A DNA stretch of 64,000 nucleotides from Mucilaginibacter straminoryzae (GCF_022953055.1 NZ_JALJEJ010000011.1:62001-126000); one strand, 5' to 3'. Shown: positions 35,624 to 45,577, numbered from the stretch's first letter. A program made the numbers and translations. The notes: generated by a model not told the origin, from the sequence alone.

Positions 35624-37492
35624 CTACAACCCCCAAGTATTGTTGCTTTCGTCAGCATCCATAAAAATGCCGCCGTTAATCTTAACAGATTTTAAGGTCT
35701 TTTTAGTTTTTAAAGCCAGCGTTACTTCTTTCTGGTTGTTTTCCCAAAATGCCGCGGTGCGGTGTATGATTTCTTTGGTGCCGTCTGTATAAGTGAAGGT
35801 CACATCAAACGGAACGGCAAAACCGCCAATGTTTTTGATATCGATGTTACTGCCGGCAGCTGTTTTGGTCACCTTGTCAATCGCCAGGTCGATATAATAA
35901 TTGGTAAAGAACCAGTTCTGGAAAAACCAGTTCAGGTTCTTGCCAGAGCCGCTGCTCATGGAATTGAAGTAATCCCAGGGAATAGGGTGCTTGCCATGCC
36001 AGTTATCCATATAAGTATGCAATGCTTTTTTAAATAGCTCGTCGCCGAGCATATCTTTTAAAGCCAGGTAACTTAACGAAGGTTTTACATATTCGTTATT
36101 GCCCATACCGCCGACCAACTCGCTGGTAGGTGTGATGACAGGCAAGTCCTCATAGGTTGCCGGATCGTGGATCCAACGGTTTACACGGAACATTTTATAC
36201 AAGCTATCGGCATAAGGCTTACCAAAATTATGCTGACCGATCAGGGTTTCAAATGTGGTTGCCCAACCTTCATCCATATAACCGTAGCGCGTTTCATTGA
36301 TCCCCATATAGAATGGGAAATAGGTGTGCGCTATTTCATGGTCCTGTACAAACTGGGCAAACTTCAGGTCTTCCTGGTGGCTGTCGTTCACCATCATCGG
36401 GTACTCCATATCTGCAAAACCCTGGAACGCCGTCATCTTAGGGAATGGATACGGTACACCCGGCCAGTTGTTAGAAAACCAGTTGAGCGAATTACGACCG
36501 AATTGCACGGAATGGTGAAAGTCTTTGGAAGCATCTGCAAAGGCAGCCTGCATGCTGGCCCTGCGGTTGGCAGTTTTATCAACTACTACACTCGCGGCAT
36601 CCCACACATAATGGTTGCTGATCCCCAGCGCCACATCGGTGATGTTACTGGCTGTCCACACCCAGGTGTTGGTTGTTTTTTGTGCGGTGATGTTCTTCTT
36701 TGCCAGATCTGCTGCCGTAGCGATATGTATAGTAGAATCACTGGTGAAAGAAGCTTCCAAACGTTTAGCATATTCTGGCTGTAAGACTTCATTTGCATTT
36801 TGCAGCGTACCAGTTGCCCAAACTACGTAATTGGCAGGGACAGTAACCTTCAACGTATAGTCGTTAAAATCGTTATAAAACTCCTGCGCATCGTTAAAAG
36901 GCAGACGGTCCCAGCCGTTGTAGTCATCATATACCGAAACACGGGGGTAGAAGTAGGCCAGGTAATAGGTGGTCGAGTCGATCATGCCTTCACGTTCACT
37001 TTGTTTCGAGATCTGGTAATGCCAGGCAATATTTAGCTTCACGGAATCATGCGGAGCAAGCGCCTTAGGTAATCTTACCCCTTGATTGGTAGACGAAGTC
37101 GCAGGCACATTAATCACCTGGGCATTCGCTTTAAAGGTGTCGATCTTAATTCCGTCGGTCAGGTAGTCTGCTCCTGCCGGACTTAAACGCGCTGCACCTG
37201 GCTTGTGGATATTCAGGATCAGCTTCATGTTTAAACTGCGAAGCGTATCCGGGCTATTGTTGAAGTAGGTAATCTCTTCCGTGCCTTTAATGTTACGATC
37301 AGGCGGTGCAACCGTTACATGGATGTTATACCGGCCATGGTTTTGCCAGTAATTCTTTCCCGGCTTGCCATCTATAGAGCGGGTGCCTTTGTCAAACGCT
37401 TTCTTGATATCGCGCGGCATATAAAGCGTTTGTGCCGAAGCGCTGCCAAATGCTATAACAAGCAGCGTATTTATAATGGTTTTCTTAAACAT
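35624..37492 (-). CDS. M1-family zinc metallopeptidase
   Basis: A 622-residue exported peptidase with a signal peptide (to ~20, SASAQ). The zinc site is H385-E-I-A-H389 with Glu408 as third ligand. FADMEYPM fills the place of the GAMEN motif. It is a distant paralogue of the enzyme at 18357-20327, with the same YFYPRVSVYDDYNGWD-type segment. It is likely periplasmic or surface-located. Confidence 0.9.
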   Translation of the reverse strand: MFKKTIINTLLVIAFGSASAQTLYMPRDIKKAFDKGTRSIDGKPGKNYWQNHGRYNIHVTVAPPDRNIKGTEEITYFNNSPDTLRSLNMKLILNIHKPGAARLSPAGADYLTDGIKIDTFKANAQVINVPATSSTNQGVRLPKALAPHDSVKLNIAWHYQISKQSEREGMIDSTTYYLAYFYPRVSVYDDYNGWDRLPFNDAQEFYNDFNDYTLKVTVPANYVVWATGTLQNANEVLQPEYAKRLEASFTSDSTIHIATAADLAKKNITAQKTTNTWVWTASNITDVALGISNHYVWDAASVVVDKTANRRASMQAAFADASKDFHHSVQFGRNSLNWFSNNWPGVPYPFPKMTAFQGFADMEYPMMVNDSHQEDLKFAQFVQDHEIAHTYFPFYMGINETRYGYMDEGWATTFETLIGQHNFGKPYADSLYKMFRVNRWIHDPATYEDLPVITPTSELVGGMGNNEYVKPSLSYLALKDMLGDELFKKALHTYMDNWHGKHPIPWDYFNSMSSGSGKNLNWFFQNWFFTNYYIDLAIDKVTKTAAGSNIDIKNIGGFAVPFDVTFTYTDGTKEIIHRTAAFWENNQKEVTLALKTKKTLKSVKINGGIFMDADESNNTWGL

Positions 37493-37512
37493 TCTTTTTG
37501 AAAATAATTTCC

Positions 37513-37550
37513 ACTAATGACTAATGACTAATGACTAATGACTAATGACC
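37513..37550. repeat. Five tandem copies of ACTAATG
   Basis: Five perfect ACTAATG heptamers (37513-37547) followed by ACCAATAACTA. It lies between the M1 gene start and the stop of the regulator-oxidoreductase gene, one arm of the kind of word repeat seen in the ribosomal spacers. Confidence 0.75.
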
Positions 37551-37555
37551 AATAA

Positions 37556-39217
37556 CTAAACCTCCGCGAGATATTTATGTACAAAGCTAATGGCCATTGA
37601 TCCTTCGCCTACTGCCGAGGCAACGCGGTTCATAGCTCCTGCGCGGACATCGCCTGCGGCAAAAATGCCGGGGAAGCTGGTTTCTAACAGGTAAGGGTCG
37701 CGCTGTAATTTCCAGATACGGTTAAAGTTATCATAGCTTTTCAGCTCGCGGCCGGTTTCGATAAACTCTTTATTGTTCTTGATAATTTCGGGCTGCAGCC
37801 AGTCGGTATAAGGCTTGGCACCAATAAAGATAAACAAACCTGCAGCCTCGCGTTGTTCAGTTGCTTTGGTTTTAACGTTATAAAGCGTTAAGCCTTCCAG
37901 GCAGTAATCGCCGTAGGCTTCTATCACTTCTGTATCAGTAATTAGTTCAATGTTCGGCGTGTCGTTCAACTGGTTGATGAGGTAGGCAGACATCGTATAC
38001 GAAAGCGAATCCTTACGGATGATGATATGCACCTTTTTTGCAAACTTCGAAAGGTACATGGCAGCCTGCCCGGCAGAATTACCGCCGCCTATAATATAAG
38101 CATCTTTATCTTTCACCGCATGGGCTTCCGTCATGGCTGCGCCGTAATAGATTCCTGCGCCTGTAAACTTATCTACACCGGTTACTTCCAGTTTGCGATA
38201 ATCTACACCGGTAGTGATGATAACCGCACGGCTTTTAATTTCATTGCCTTCGTCCAGCACGATGATCTTGTAACCGTCCTTATGCCGGATGGATTGCACC
38301 TGCTGCGGCGACAAGAATTCAGCGCCCAGCCTTTTTGCCTGGCTTATCGCACGGCGGGTAAGGTCGGCACCGCTTAAGCCTGATGGAAAGCCCAGATAGT
38401 TTTCAATGCGCGAACTTGTTCCGGCCTGTCCGCCGGGAGCTTTTCTTTCTATCAATAATGTTCTTAAACCTTCAGAAGCGCCATATACCGCCGCTGCCAG
38501 CCCCGCAGGGCCTGCGCCGATAATGGTTACATCGTAAATGTCATTAGTAGCTTGCGGACTTAAGTTTGTTTTCTCGGCAATTTGCCTGATGTTCGGCTTA
38601 ACTAGGAATGAGCCATCTTCGAAAAATATCACAGGCAGATCATCGTTGGTCAGGTTATTTGCTGCCAGCCAGTCACAAGCATCCGCATTACGTTGGATAT
38701 CCAGCCACTTGTATGGGATCAGGTTGCTGGCCAGGAAGTCTTTTACCTGGTGCGATTGCGGCGAAAACTGGTAACCCACCAAACGGATACCTTTAAAATC
38801 TGGGGTGAAAGTGCTTTGCCAGTCGCTCAGCAGATCATTGATCACAGGGTACAGCCTTTCCTCTGGCGGGTCCCATGGTTTGGTGAGGTAATAGTCTAAC
38901 TTAACGTCGTTAATGGCTTTTATCGCGGCTTCGGTATCCGCGTAAGCAGTTAACAGCACGCGCCGGGCATCCGGGAAAAGTTTCACCGCTTTCTGAAGGA
39001 AATCAACACCCTCCAGTTCCGGCATCCGTTGGTCGCAGACGAAGAGTGCGATTGGCGCCGAGGAGTTCTTCAGATCCGTGAGGCTTTCGAGTGCTTCATT
39101 AGCAGAAGTAGTGCTGATGATCTTATATTCTTTACCGTACTGGTTTTTTAAATCGCGCGAAATGGCACGTAAAACCTGCGGGTCGTCATCAATACAAAAA
39201 ATTATAGGGCGAGTCAT
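37556..39217 (-). CDS. Response-regulator / thioredoxin-reductase-like fusion
   Basis: A 553-residue protein. Residues 1-130 are a receiver domain: DDD cluster at 10-12, phosphoacceptor Asp62 in VCDQRMPE and Lys113 in LTKPW. Residues ~140-220 look like a glutaredoxin-type domain but carry SPQSH where CxxC should be. Residues ~225-553 are a thioredoxin-reductase-like flavoprotein with FAD motif IIGAGPAGLAAA (~232) and NADPH motif IIGGGNSAGQAA; the usual CxxC is absent (FTGAGIYYGAAMTEAHAV). It follows the sensor kinase gene by 27 bp and is its probable partner. It may act as a redox-reporting output without dithiol chemistry. Confidence 0.85.
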   Translation of the reverse strand: MTRPIIFCIDDDPQVLRAISRDLKNQYGKEYKIISTTSANEALESLTDLKNSSAPIALFVCDQRMPELEGVDFLQKAVKLFPDARRVLLTAYADTEAAIKAINDVKLDYYLTKPWDPPEERLYPVINDLLSDWQSTFTPDFKGIRLVGYQFSPQSHQVKDFLASNLIPYKWLDIQRNADACDWLAANNLTNDDLPVIFFEDGSFLVKPNIRQIAEKTNLSPQATNDIYDVTIIGAGPAGLAAAVYGASEGLRTLLIERKAPGGQAGTSSRIENYLGFPSGLSGADLTRRAISQAKRLGAEFLSPQQVQSIRHKDGYKIIVLDEGNEIKSRAVIITTGVDYRKLEVTGVDKFTGAGIYYGAAMTEAHAVKDKDAYIIGGGNSAGQAAMYLSKFAKKVHIIIRKDSLSYTMSAYLINQLNDTPNIELITDTEVIEAYGDYCLEGLTLYNVKTKATEQREAAGLFIFIGAKPYTDWLQPEIIKNNKEFIETGRELKSYDNFNRIWKLQRDPYLLETSFPGIFAAGDVRAGAMNRVASAVGEGSMAISFVHKYLAEV

Positions 39218-39244
39218 AGATGATTGTCGTAGTTCTGTACAAAT

Positions 39245-40651
39245 TTAACCGTTTATCGGAAAGCACACCACAAATTCGGTATGTCCCGGTTCCGACTTTA
39301 CTTTAATTGATCCGCGGTGCTGCTGCACAATGCGCTGCACCACTTCCAGGCCCATGCCTGTTCCCTTACCGATAGGCTTGGTAGTATAGAAAGGTTCGAA
39401 AATGCGGGTCAGCGTATCCTGCGGAATGCCGGCACCGCTATCGATAATTGAAACAAATACCGATTTTCCATCGGTGACGGTTTTAATAGTAAGCGTCCCT
39501 TTGGGGATACCTTCCATTGCATCAATCGCATTATCGATCAGGTTGGTCCAAACCTGGTTCAGCTCGCCAATCATAGCTTTTACCGGCGGGATACTTTCAT
39601 CATAATCTTTAACCAGATCTATGTTCCCCTTCCTGATCTTGTAACCCAGCATCGTTAAGGTATTATTAATGCCATCATGGATGTTGGCATACTGCTTATC
39701 GTGGGCGCGGTCCATGTGTGTAAAGTTCTTGATGGATTTTACCAGGTTCGAGATCCGGTCTGAAGCCTCCAGGATGTCGTCTACCATTTTCTCGGTCACC
39801 AGTATACTATTGATCCAGTTTAACACGCCGGAGAGATCTTTCGTCGCGATGTGCGATTTAAACTCATCCAGATCATCGGTCGTCATGCTGAAATCAGTAA
39901 ATGTTTCGGCCATCTCATCCCCGTTCTCAATCTCATGCTCATCAAACCAATCTATCAGTTTCTCTTCGCGTTCGGCCCTCTGTTTCAGTGTGAACACCGG
40001 GCATTCGGCTTCCGATAGTATCCTGAACAGTTTTTTGGCAATGGCATCCATATTTTCTACGTCCATTTGCAGTCCTATCACATTGCGAAACGCATCGGGT
40101 TGCATCTGCAGGTGCTTTTTAAGGGATACAGAATCGCGTACGATGGCCGAAGCAGGATTGTTCAACTCGTGCGCAAGACCAGCCGCTACTTTACCCAGGG
40201 CCATCATTTTTTCGTTCTGCTGTTGGATGAAGGCAAACTCGCGAACACGATCATTCATGACATGTACCAGGGCCTGGGTAAGTTCGAAGTGATTTTTGAT
40301 CATCTCCATCATCTTTTCCTTTCGTAGCATAATCAACCTGGTGTTTTCAACTACTTCGCCATAACCAATGCCTTTTTTACCTCTCGAATAGGGGAGATAC
40401 CCCGAAATAGACCCGGCTTCGAGCATCACCAGTTCGCGGCGTACATTGTTTTGCAGGCTGTAAATCATGATCTTGCCATCGATCATTACCGTTGTGCCTT
40501 TTAATTCTTCATCAGGCTTTACAAAAATTTCGCCTGCTTCTAATTCAAGGTAGTCGCTATTATCTATAAACCATTGTAATTGGTCTTCCGGAACGTTATT
40601 GAGGGGTTTAAGGCTTTGCAGCCATTGGGTAGACACGGTTAATGTTTGCAT
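39245..40651 (-). CDS. Sensor histidine kinase with cNMP-binding-like N-terminal domain
   Basis: A 468-residue protein without membrane segments. Residues ~1-125 resemble a cyclic-nucleotide-binding (Crp-like) sensory domain. The kinase part has the phosphorylated His161 in LAHELNNPASA, the N box NLIDNAIDAM and G boxes DSGAGIP and GTGMGLEVV. It is paired with the downstream regulator-oxidoreductase, so the pathway could couple a small-molecule or redox cue to an enzyme output. The real ligand is unknown. Confidence 0.88.
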   Translation of the reverse strand: MQTLTVSTQWLQSLKPLNNVPEDQLQWFIDNSDYLELEAGEIFVKPDEELKGTTVMIDGKIMIYSLQNNVRRELVMLEAGSISGYLPYSRGKKGIGYGEVVENTRLIMLRKEKMMEMIKNHFELTQALVHVMNDRVREFAFIQQQNEKMMALGKVAAGLAHELNNPASAIVRDSVSLKKHLQMQPDAFRNVIGLQMDVENMDAIAKKLFRILSEAECPVFTLKQRAEREEKLIDWFDEHEIENGDEMAETFTDFSMTTDDLDEFKSHIATKDLSGVLNWINSILVTEKMVDDILEASDRISNLVKSIKNFTHMDRAHDKQYANIHDGINNTLTMLGYKIRKGNIDLVKDYDESIPPVKAMIGELNQVWTNLIDNAIDAMEGIPKGTLTIKTVTDGKSVFVSIIDSGAGIPQDTLTRIFEPFYTTKPIGKGTGMGLEVVQRIVQQHRGSIKVKSEPGHTEFVVCFPING

Positions 40652-40853
40652 ATACTAAAAGTAAGCATTTATTCTTGTTAGAAAACACGGTTAGGTGTAG
40701 GCGAAAATAACAGATTTAGGTTACAACTTTTTCTGAGGCGGCGTGTTATTCTGATGTTCCTGACCCTGGCCGGTACCCAAACGCCAACGAGCTGCAGTTG
40801 CTAAATTGCGGAAAGTGAATGCTATAATTATTTTAAAAATAATTTCCTAAGTA

Positions 40854-40884
40854 TTTGAGAGTTAATTAATAATTCCTATCTTTG
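40854..40884 (+). promoter_or_regulatory. Promoter of the S10 operon
   Basis: TTTG (40854-40857), exactly 19 bases, then TATCTTTG (40877-40884): a full match to the Bacteroidota consensus TTTG-N19-TAnnTTTG. It lies 75 bases before rplC. The 40652-40958 interval contains no gene. Confidence 0.9.
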
Positions 40885-40958
40885 CCGTCCCTTTCGGGGG
40901 GAAGTATGCCTTGAACGAAGCCCTACTGCTTCGATGGGCAATTAAAACAAAAAATAAA

Positions 40959-41576
40959 ATGTCAGGAATTATTGGTAAAAAAGTAGGAATGACCAGTATT
41001 TTCGATGAGGCCGGAAAAAACATTCCGTGTACCGTAATCGAAGCTGGTCCTTGTGTGGTAACACAAGTGAGGTCTGTAGATACAGACGGCTACGCAGCTA
41101 TTCAGTTAGCGTATGATGAGCAAAAGGAGAAAAACACTCCTGCTCCATTAAAAGGCCATTTCCAGAAAGCCGGAACTACTCCGAAACGCAAACTGGTTGA
41201 ATTCAAAACTTTCGAGGATCAAAAGAGCTTAGGCGACACCGTTACTGTCGACATCTTCGCTGCTGGCGATTTTGTTGATGTTGTTGGAACTTCAAAAGGT
41301 AAAGGTTTCCAGGGTGTGGTAAAGCGTCACGGATTTGGTGGTGTGGGTATGCAAACACACGGTCAGCACAACCGTTTAAGAGCGCCAGGTTCACTGGGTG
41401 CATCTTCATGGCCTTCTCGCGTATTTAAAGGTATGCGTATGGCTGGTCAAACAGGTAATGTGCGCGTTAAAGTGCAAAACCTGGAAGTGGTTAAAGTGTA
41501 TCCAGAACAAAACTTGTTAGTTGTTAAAGGTTCTATCCCAGGAGCTAAGGGTTCATTCGTAATCGTTGATAAATAA
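40959..41576 (+). CDS. rplC: Ribosomal protein L3
   Basis: A 205-residue 50S protein of normal length; [17 protein letters not shown] at the N-terminus and [15 protein letters not shown] are diagnostic. I use the ATG at 40959; a longer in-frame TTG start at 40911 would add 16 non-conserved residues. It opens the S10 operon here because rpsJ is far upstream. Confidence 0.98.
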   Translation: MSGIIGKKVGMTSIFDEAGKNIPCTVIEAGPCVVTQVRSVDTDGYAAIQLAYDEQKEKNTPAPLKGHFQKAGTTPKRKLVEFKTFEDQKSLGDTVTVDIFAAGDFVDVVGTSKGKGFQGVVKRHGFGGVGMQTHGQHNRLRAPGSLGASSWPSRVFKGMRMAGQTGNVRVKVQNLEVVKVYPEQNLLVVKGSIPGAKGSFVIVDK

Positions 41577-41577
41577 G

Positions 41578-42207
41578 ATGGAAGTTAATGTAGTAAATGT
41601 ATCAGGTCAGCAAACAGGTGCCAAGGTGCAGCTTCCTGATTCGGTATTCGGTATCGAGCCCAACGATCACGCTATTTATCTGGATGTAAAACAATATCTG
41701 GCAAATCAGCGTCAGGGTACGCACAAAGCAAAACAACGTAATGAAATTGCAGGTTCAACCCGCAAATTACATAAGCAAAAAGGTACAGGCGGTGCACGTG
41801 CCGGCAGCATTAAATCACCATTGTTCAACGGTGGTGGTCGTGTGTTCGGCCCTCAGCCACGCGATTACAGCTTTAAATTAAACAAGAAGCTGAAATCACT
41901 GGCGCGTAAATCAGCCTTGACTTATAAAGCTCAGGACAGCAATATCGTAGTTTTAGAAGATTTCACTTTCGATAGCGTAAAAACTAAAAACTATGTGAAA
42001 CTGGTTGCCGATTTAAACTTGGCTAACGAGAAAACTTTGTTGGTACTGCCTGCAGCAAATAACAATGTTTATTTATCAAGCAGAAATCTGAAAAAAGCGA
42101 AAGTGGTTACTGCAGATCAGCTGAACACTTATGATGTGTTAAATGCTGGTAAGCTAATCCTGACCGCAGGTTCTGTTAAAACTTTGGAGGAAGCTTTTGC
42201 TAAGTAA
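41578..42207 (+). CDS. rplD: Ribosomal protein L4
   Basis: A 209-residue 50S protein with the [18 protein letters not shown] loop that reaches the exit tunnel. The start ATG is one base after the rplC stop. In E. coli L4 regulates the operon; no equivalent site was recognised. Confidence 0.98.
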   Translation: MEVNVVNVSGQQTGAKVQLPDSVFGIEPNDHAIYLDVKQYLANQRQGTHKAKQRNEIAGSTRKLHKQKGTGGARAGSIKSPLFNGGGRVFGPQPRDYSFKLNKKLKSLARKSALTYKAQDSNIVVLEDFTFDSVKTKNYVKLVADLNLANEKTLLVLPAANNNVYLSSRNLKKAKVVTADQLNTYDVLNAGKLILTAGSVKTLEEAFAK

Positions 42208-42209
42208 TT

Positions 42210-42500
42210 ATGGAAATTTTAAAGAAGCCTTTACTTACAGAAAAAGTTGCTCAGTTAACTGAGAAGCTTAATCGTTATGTTTTCAAAGTTGATCACAGAG
42301 CTAACAAAATTCAGATCAAGCAAGCGATTGAAAACATGTATGGTGTAAACGTAACAGCGGTAAACACCATGAAATATACCGGTAAACTTAAATCACGCAA
42401 CACTAAAGCAGGTTTGGTAACAGGCCGTGCTGCTACTTACAAGAAAGCGGTGATTACGTTGAAAGACGGTGAAACAATAGATTTTTATAGCACAATATAA
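42210..42500 (+). CDS. rplW: Ribosomal protein L23
   Basis: A 96-residue 50S protein at the exit site, with LLTEKVAQLTEKLNRYVFKV and GRAATYKKAVITL. Close spacing on both sides (2 and 6 bp). Confidence 0.97.
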   Translation: MEILKKPLLTEKVAQLTEKLNRYVFKVDHRANKIQIKQAIENMYGVNVTAVNTMKYTGKLKSRNTKAGLVTGRAATYKKAVITLKDGETIDFYSTI

Positions 42501-42506
42501 AAAGAG

Positions 42507-43331
42507 ATGGCAGTTAAAAGATTTAAACCGGTTACGCCGGGTACCCGCTTCAGAGTAGGTGCCGATTATTCGGACGTAACAACCAACGTGCCTGAAAAGT
42601 CACTTGTTGTATCGCACAAAAAATCAGGCGGTCGTAACAATACCGGTAAAATGACCATGCGTTATATCGGTGGGGGACATAAGAAATCATACCGATTGAT
42701 CGACTTCAAGCGCAACAAATTCGACATCCCTGCGAAAGTTGCCACTATTGAGTACGATCCAAACCGCTCAGCACGTATTGCTTTGTTAGTATATGCTGAT
42801 GGCGAGAAACGTTATATGATCGCTCCTGAAGGACTGACTGTAGGTCAGACCGTATTATCAGGCGAAGCGGTAGCTCCAGAAGTAGGTAACACCCTTCCTT
42901 TGAAAAGCATCCCGCTGGGTTCGATCATCCATAACATTGAACTTAACCCTGGACAGGGTGGCAGCATTGCCCGCTCTGCAGGTACTTACGCACAACTTTC
43001 TGCCCGTGATGGTAAATATGCCATCATCAAATTGCCTTCTGGTGAGACCCGCATGATCCTGTCTACCTGCCTGGCAACTATCGGTGCCGTTTCTAACGCT
43101 GAGAAAGCGAACGAAGTATTAGGTAAAGCAGGTCGTAAACGTTGGATCGGTCGTCGTCCAAGAGTACGTGGTGTTGCAATGAACCCGGTTGATCACCCTA
43201 TGGGTGGTGGTGAAGGCCGTGCTTCAGGTGGTCACCCACGTTCACGTAAAGGTTTATTAGCTAAAGGCTACAAAACCCGCGACAAGAAGAAAACATCGGA
43301 TCGTTACATCATTGAAAGAAGGAAGAAATAA
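42507..43331 (+). CDS. rplB: Ribosomal protein L2
   Basis: A 274-residue 50S protein; [22 protein letters not shown] is intact and contains the conserved His of the peptidyltransferase region. The stop shares its A with the rpsS start (TAATG). Confidence 0.98.
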   Translation: MAVKRFKPVTPGTRFRVGADYSDVTTNVPEKSLVVSHKKSGGRNNTGKMTMRYIGGGHKKSYRLIDFKRNKFDIPAKVATIEYDPNRSARIALLVYADGEKRYMIAPEGLTVGQTVLSGEAVAPEVGNTLPLKSIPLGSIIHNIELNPGQGGSIARSAGTYAQLSARDGKYAIIKLPSGETRMILSTCLATIGAVSNAEKANEVLGKAGRKRWIGRRPRVRGVAMNPVDHPMGGGEGRASGGHPRSRKGLLAKGYKTRDKKKTSDRYIIERRKK

Positions 43332-43597
43332 TGGCACGTTCAATTAAAAAAGGACCTTATATCGATTTTAACCTGGAACGTAAAGTTCTAACGTTAAATG
43401 AGACCAATAAAAAGTCGGTAGTAAAGACATGGTCACGCCGTTCCATGATTTCGCCTGACTTCGTTGGTCATACATTCGCAGTACACAACGGTAACAAGTT
43501 TATCCCTGTGTACGTAACAGAAAACATGGTTGGCCACAAGCTGGGAGAGTTTGCCCCAACCCGTACATTCCGTGGTCACGCAGAAAAGAAAAAATAA
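43331..43597 (+). CDS. rpsS: Ribosomal protein S19
   Basis: An 88-residue 30S head protein with [10 protein letters not shown] and [16 protein letters not shown]. It overlaps the rplB stop by one base. Confidence 0.98.
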   Translation: MARSIKKGPYIDFNLERKVLTLNETNKKSVVKTWSRRSMISPDFVGHTFAVHNGNKFIPVYVTENMVGHKLGEFAPTRTFRGHAEKKK

Positions 43598-43600
43598 GGC

Positions 43601-44029
43601 ATGGAAGCAACAACTAAAATCAAAAAGTCTGTTTTAATCAGACAACAGAAAGAAGCTGCGAAAGCTGTTGTAGGCGGAGCTTCTATCGCTAAACTGCAAA
43701 ACTGCCCAACTTCACCACGCAAAATGCGCCTGGTGGTTGACCTGATTCGCGGTGAAAACGTTGAGAAAGCGTTATATATTTTAAAATTTACCAATAAGGA
43801 AGCAGCTATCCGCGTTGAAAAGTTATTACTCTCAGCTATCAAAAACTGGGAAGCTAAAAACGAAGGAAAACGCGTAGAGGAAAGTGGCTTATACGTAAAA
43901 GAAGTATCTGTAGGCGGTGGCCGTCAGTTAAAAAGACTTCGTCCGGCTCCGCAAGGCCGTGGTTACCGTATCCGCAAACGCTCAAACCATGTAACTCTTA
44001 TTGTGGATAGTAAAAACGAAAACAACTAA
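43601..44029 (+). CDS. rplV: Ribosomal protein L22
   Basis: A 142-residue 50S protein with a long N-terminal extension (~30 residues) ahead of the canonical [18 protein letters not shown] and the exit-tunnel hairpin [19 protein letters not shown]. Longer than the ~110 of E. coli. Confidence 0.97.
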   Translation: MEATTKIKKSVLIRQQKEAAKAVVGGASIAKLQNCPTSPRKMRLVVDLIRGENVEKALYILKFTNKEAAIRVEKLLLSAIKNWEAKNEGKRVEESGLYVKEVSVGGGRQLKRLRPAPQGRGYRIRKRSNHVTLIVDSKNENN

Positions 44030-44035
44030 TCAGAA

Positions 44036-44881
44036 ATGGGACAAAAAGCACATCCAATAGGTAACCGTTTAGGAATCATCAGAGGCTGGGATTCTAACTG
44101 GTTCGGTGGCGACAACTACTCCGATAAATTAGTTGAAGACGAAAAAATCCGCAAATATCTTTCAGTACGTATCGCTAAAGGCGGCGTTGCTAAAGTAGTT
44201 ATTGAGCGTACATTAAAACGTATCACCGTTACAATTCATACAGCCCGTCCGGGTATCGTTATCGGTAAAGGCGGCCAGGAAGTTGACAAGATCAAGGAAG
44301 AGCTTAAAAAGCTGACCAAGAAAGATGTTCAGATCAACATCTTCGAGATCAAACGTCCTGAGTTAGATGCACAACTAGTTGCTGAAGGTATCGCTAAGCA
44401 ATTAGAAGCACGTATCTCATTCCGTCGTGCCATGAAAACTGCTATCGCAGCAACCATGCGTATGGGTGCTGAAGGTATCAAGGTTATGACCAGCGGCCGT
44501 TTAGGCGGTGCTGAGATGGCACGTACCGAGCAATATAAAGAGGGAAGGATTCCGTTACATACCTTCCGCGCTGATATTGACTATGCATTGGCCGAAGCAT
44601 TAACTACCTATGGTAAAATAGGTGTTAAAGTATGGATCTGCAAAGGCGAGGTTTATGGTAAACGCGATCTTTCTCCGAACATTGGTGCAGCAAGCAGCGC
44701 AAGCGGCAAAGGCGGTCGTCCAGAGGGCGCAGCTTCATTTGGTGCACGTGGCGAAAGAGGTGGTGACCGTGGCGATCGTCGTGGCGGAGACCGCAGAGGC
44801 GGTAACAACCAACGTGGTGGCGGCCAAAACCGTGGTGGTGGCCAGAACCGTGGCGGTCAGAACCGTGGTGGTAACAGATAA
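44036..44881 (+). CDS. rpsC: Ribosomal protein S3 with RGG-rich tail
   Basis: A 281-residue S3. The KH domain ([12 protein letters not shown]) and the C-terminal S3 domain ([20 protein letters not shown]) are normal up to ~212. The last 69 residues are Gly, Arg, Asn and Gln with repeats such as [17 protein letters not shown] tails bind RNA in other proteins. E. coli S3 ends at ~233. It is followed by a 145-bp spacer with a word-repeat hairpin. Confidence 0.97.
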   Translation: MGQKAHPIGNRLGIIRGWDSNWFGGDNYSDKLVEDEKIRKYLSVRIAKGGVAKVVIERTLKRITVTIHTARPGIVIGKGGQEVDKIKEELKKLTKKDVQINIFEIKRPELDAQLVAEGIAKQLEARISFRRAMKTAIAATMRMGAEGIKVMTSGRLGGAEMARTEQYKEGRIPLHTFRADIDYALAEALTTYGKIGVKVWICKGEVYGKRDLSPNIGAASSASGKGGRPEGAASFGARGERGGDRGDRRGGDRRGGNNQRGGGQNRGGGQNRGGQNRGGNR

Positions 44882-44886
44882 CAACA

Positions 44887-45031
44887 GATGTTAGATGTGA
44901 GATTTGGGATATGAGAATTATTTCTGAATTGAGCATCTGAAAAGTAAAAACGTTAAGCAACAAAAGGATTTAAGAAAAGAGGTAGAAAAGCCTTCCGGTT
45001 TTTCAAATCTCAAATCTCAAATCTCAAATCT
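44887..45031. repeat. Word-repeat hairpin between rpsC and rplP (GAGATTTG / CAAATCTC)
   Basis: The left arm begins GTTAGATGTGAGATTTGGG and the right arm is four copies of CAAATCT. About 80 bases separate the arms. The right arm ends 8 bases before the rplP ATG. Same word family as 53303, 54511 and 55672. Confidence 0.8.
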
Positions 45032-45039
45032 TTAAAAAA

Positions 45040-45462
45040 ATGCTACAGCCAAAAAGAACGAAGTTCAGAAAGATGCAAAAAGGCAGGATGAAAGGTTTAG
45101 CCACCCGTGGTGCTGAGCTTTCATTCGGATCTTTCGGTATAAAATCACTCGAACCGGCTTGGATTACCAGCCGCCAGATCGAGGCTGCACGTATCGCTGT
45201 AACACGTTATATGAAACGTGAAGGTCAGGTTTGGATCAGGATTTTCCCTGACAAGCCGGTAACCAAAAAACCTGCAGAGGTACGTATGGGTAAAGGTAAA
45301 GGTGCACCAGAATATTGGGTAGCCGTTGTGCGCCCCGGCCGGATCATTTTCGAAGCCGAAGGTGTACCAATGGAAGTTGCCAAAGAAGCGCTTCGCCTTG
45401 CCGCACAAAAGTTGCCTGTACAAACAAAATTTGTAGTACGTAGAGATTACGCAGAGGCATAG
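45040..45462 (+). CDS. rplP: Ribosomal protein L16
   Basis: A 140-residue 50S protein: [19 protein letters not shown] at the start and [18 protein letters not shown]. Normal length. Confidence 0.98.
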   Translation: MLQPKRTKFRKMQKGRMKGLATRGAELSFGSFGIKSLEPAWITSRQIEAARIAVTRYMKREGQVWIRIFPDKPVTKKPAEVRMGKGKGAPEYWVAVVRPGRIIFEAEGVPMEVAKEALRLAAQKLPVQTKFVVRRDYAEA

Positions 45463-45469
45463 TAACAAG

Positions 45470-45566
45470 TTTGGGTTGGAAAGTTGTAATGTTGAAACGT
45501 TGGAAAGTTGATTCAACTGTTACATAAGCACAACATTAAAACCTTACAACCTTTCAACATTAGAAC
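45470..45566. repeat. Word-repeat hairpin between rplP and rpmC (TTGGAAAGTTG / CAACCTTTCAA)
   Basis: The left arm has TTGGAAAGTTGTAATGTTG and a second TTGGAAAGTTG; the right arm has CAACATTAAAACCTTACAAC and CTTTCAACATT. It ends 12 bases before the rpmC ATG. Confidence 0.75.
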
Positions 45567-45577
45567 AAAGAAAAGAA

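Noticed and set aside
37513-37550. Possible CRISPR-like array
   Set aside because: The repeat unit is 7 bases with no spacers and no cas genes are present.
39669-40292. 207-residue plus-strand reading frame antisense to the histidine kinase
   Set aside because: Ser/Arg-rich composition typical of an antisense frame; the kinase motifs on the other strand are clear.
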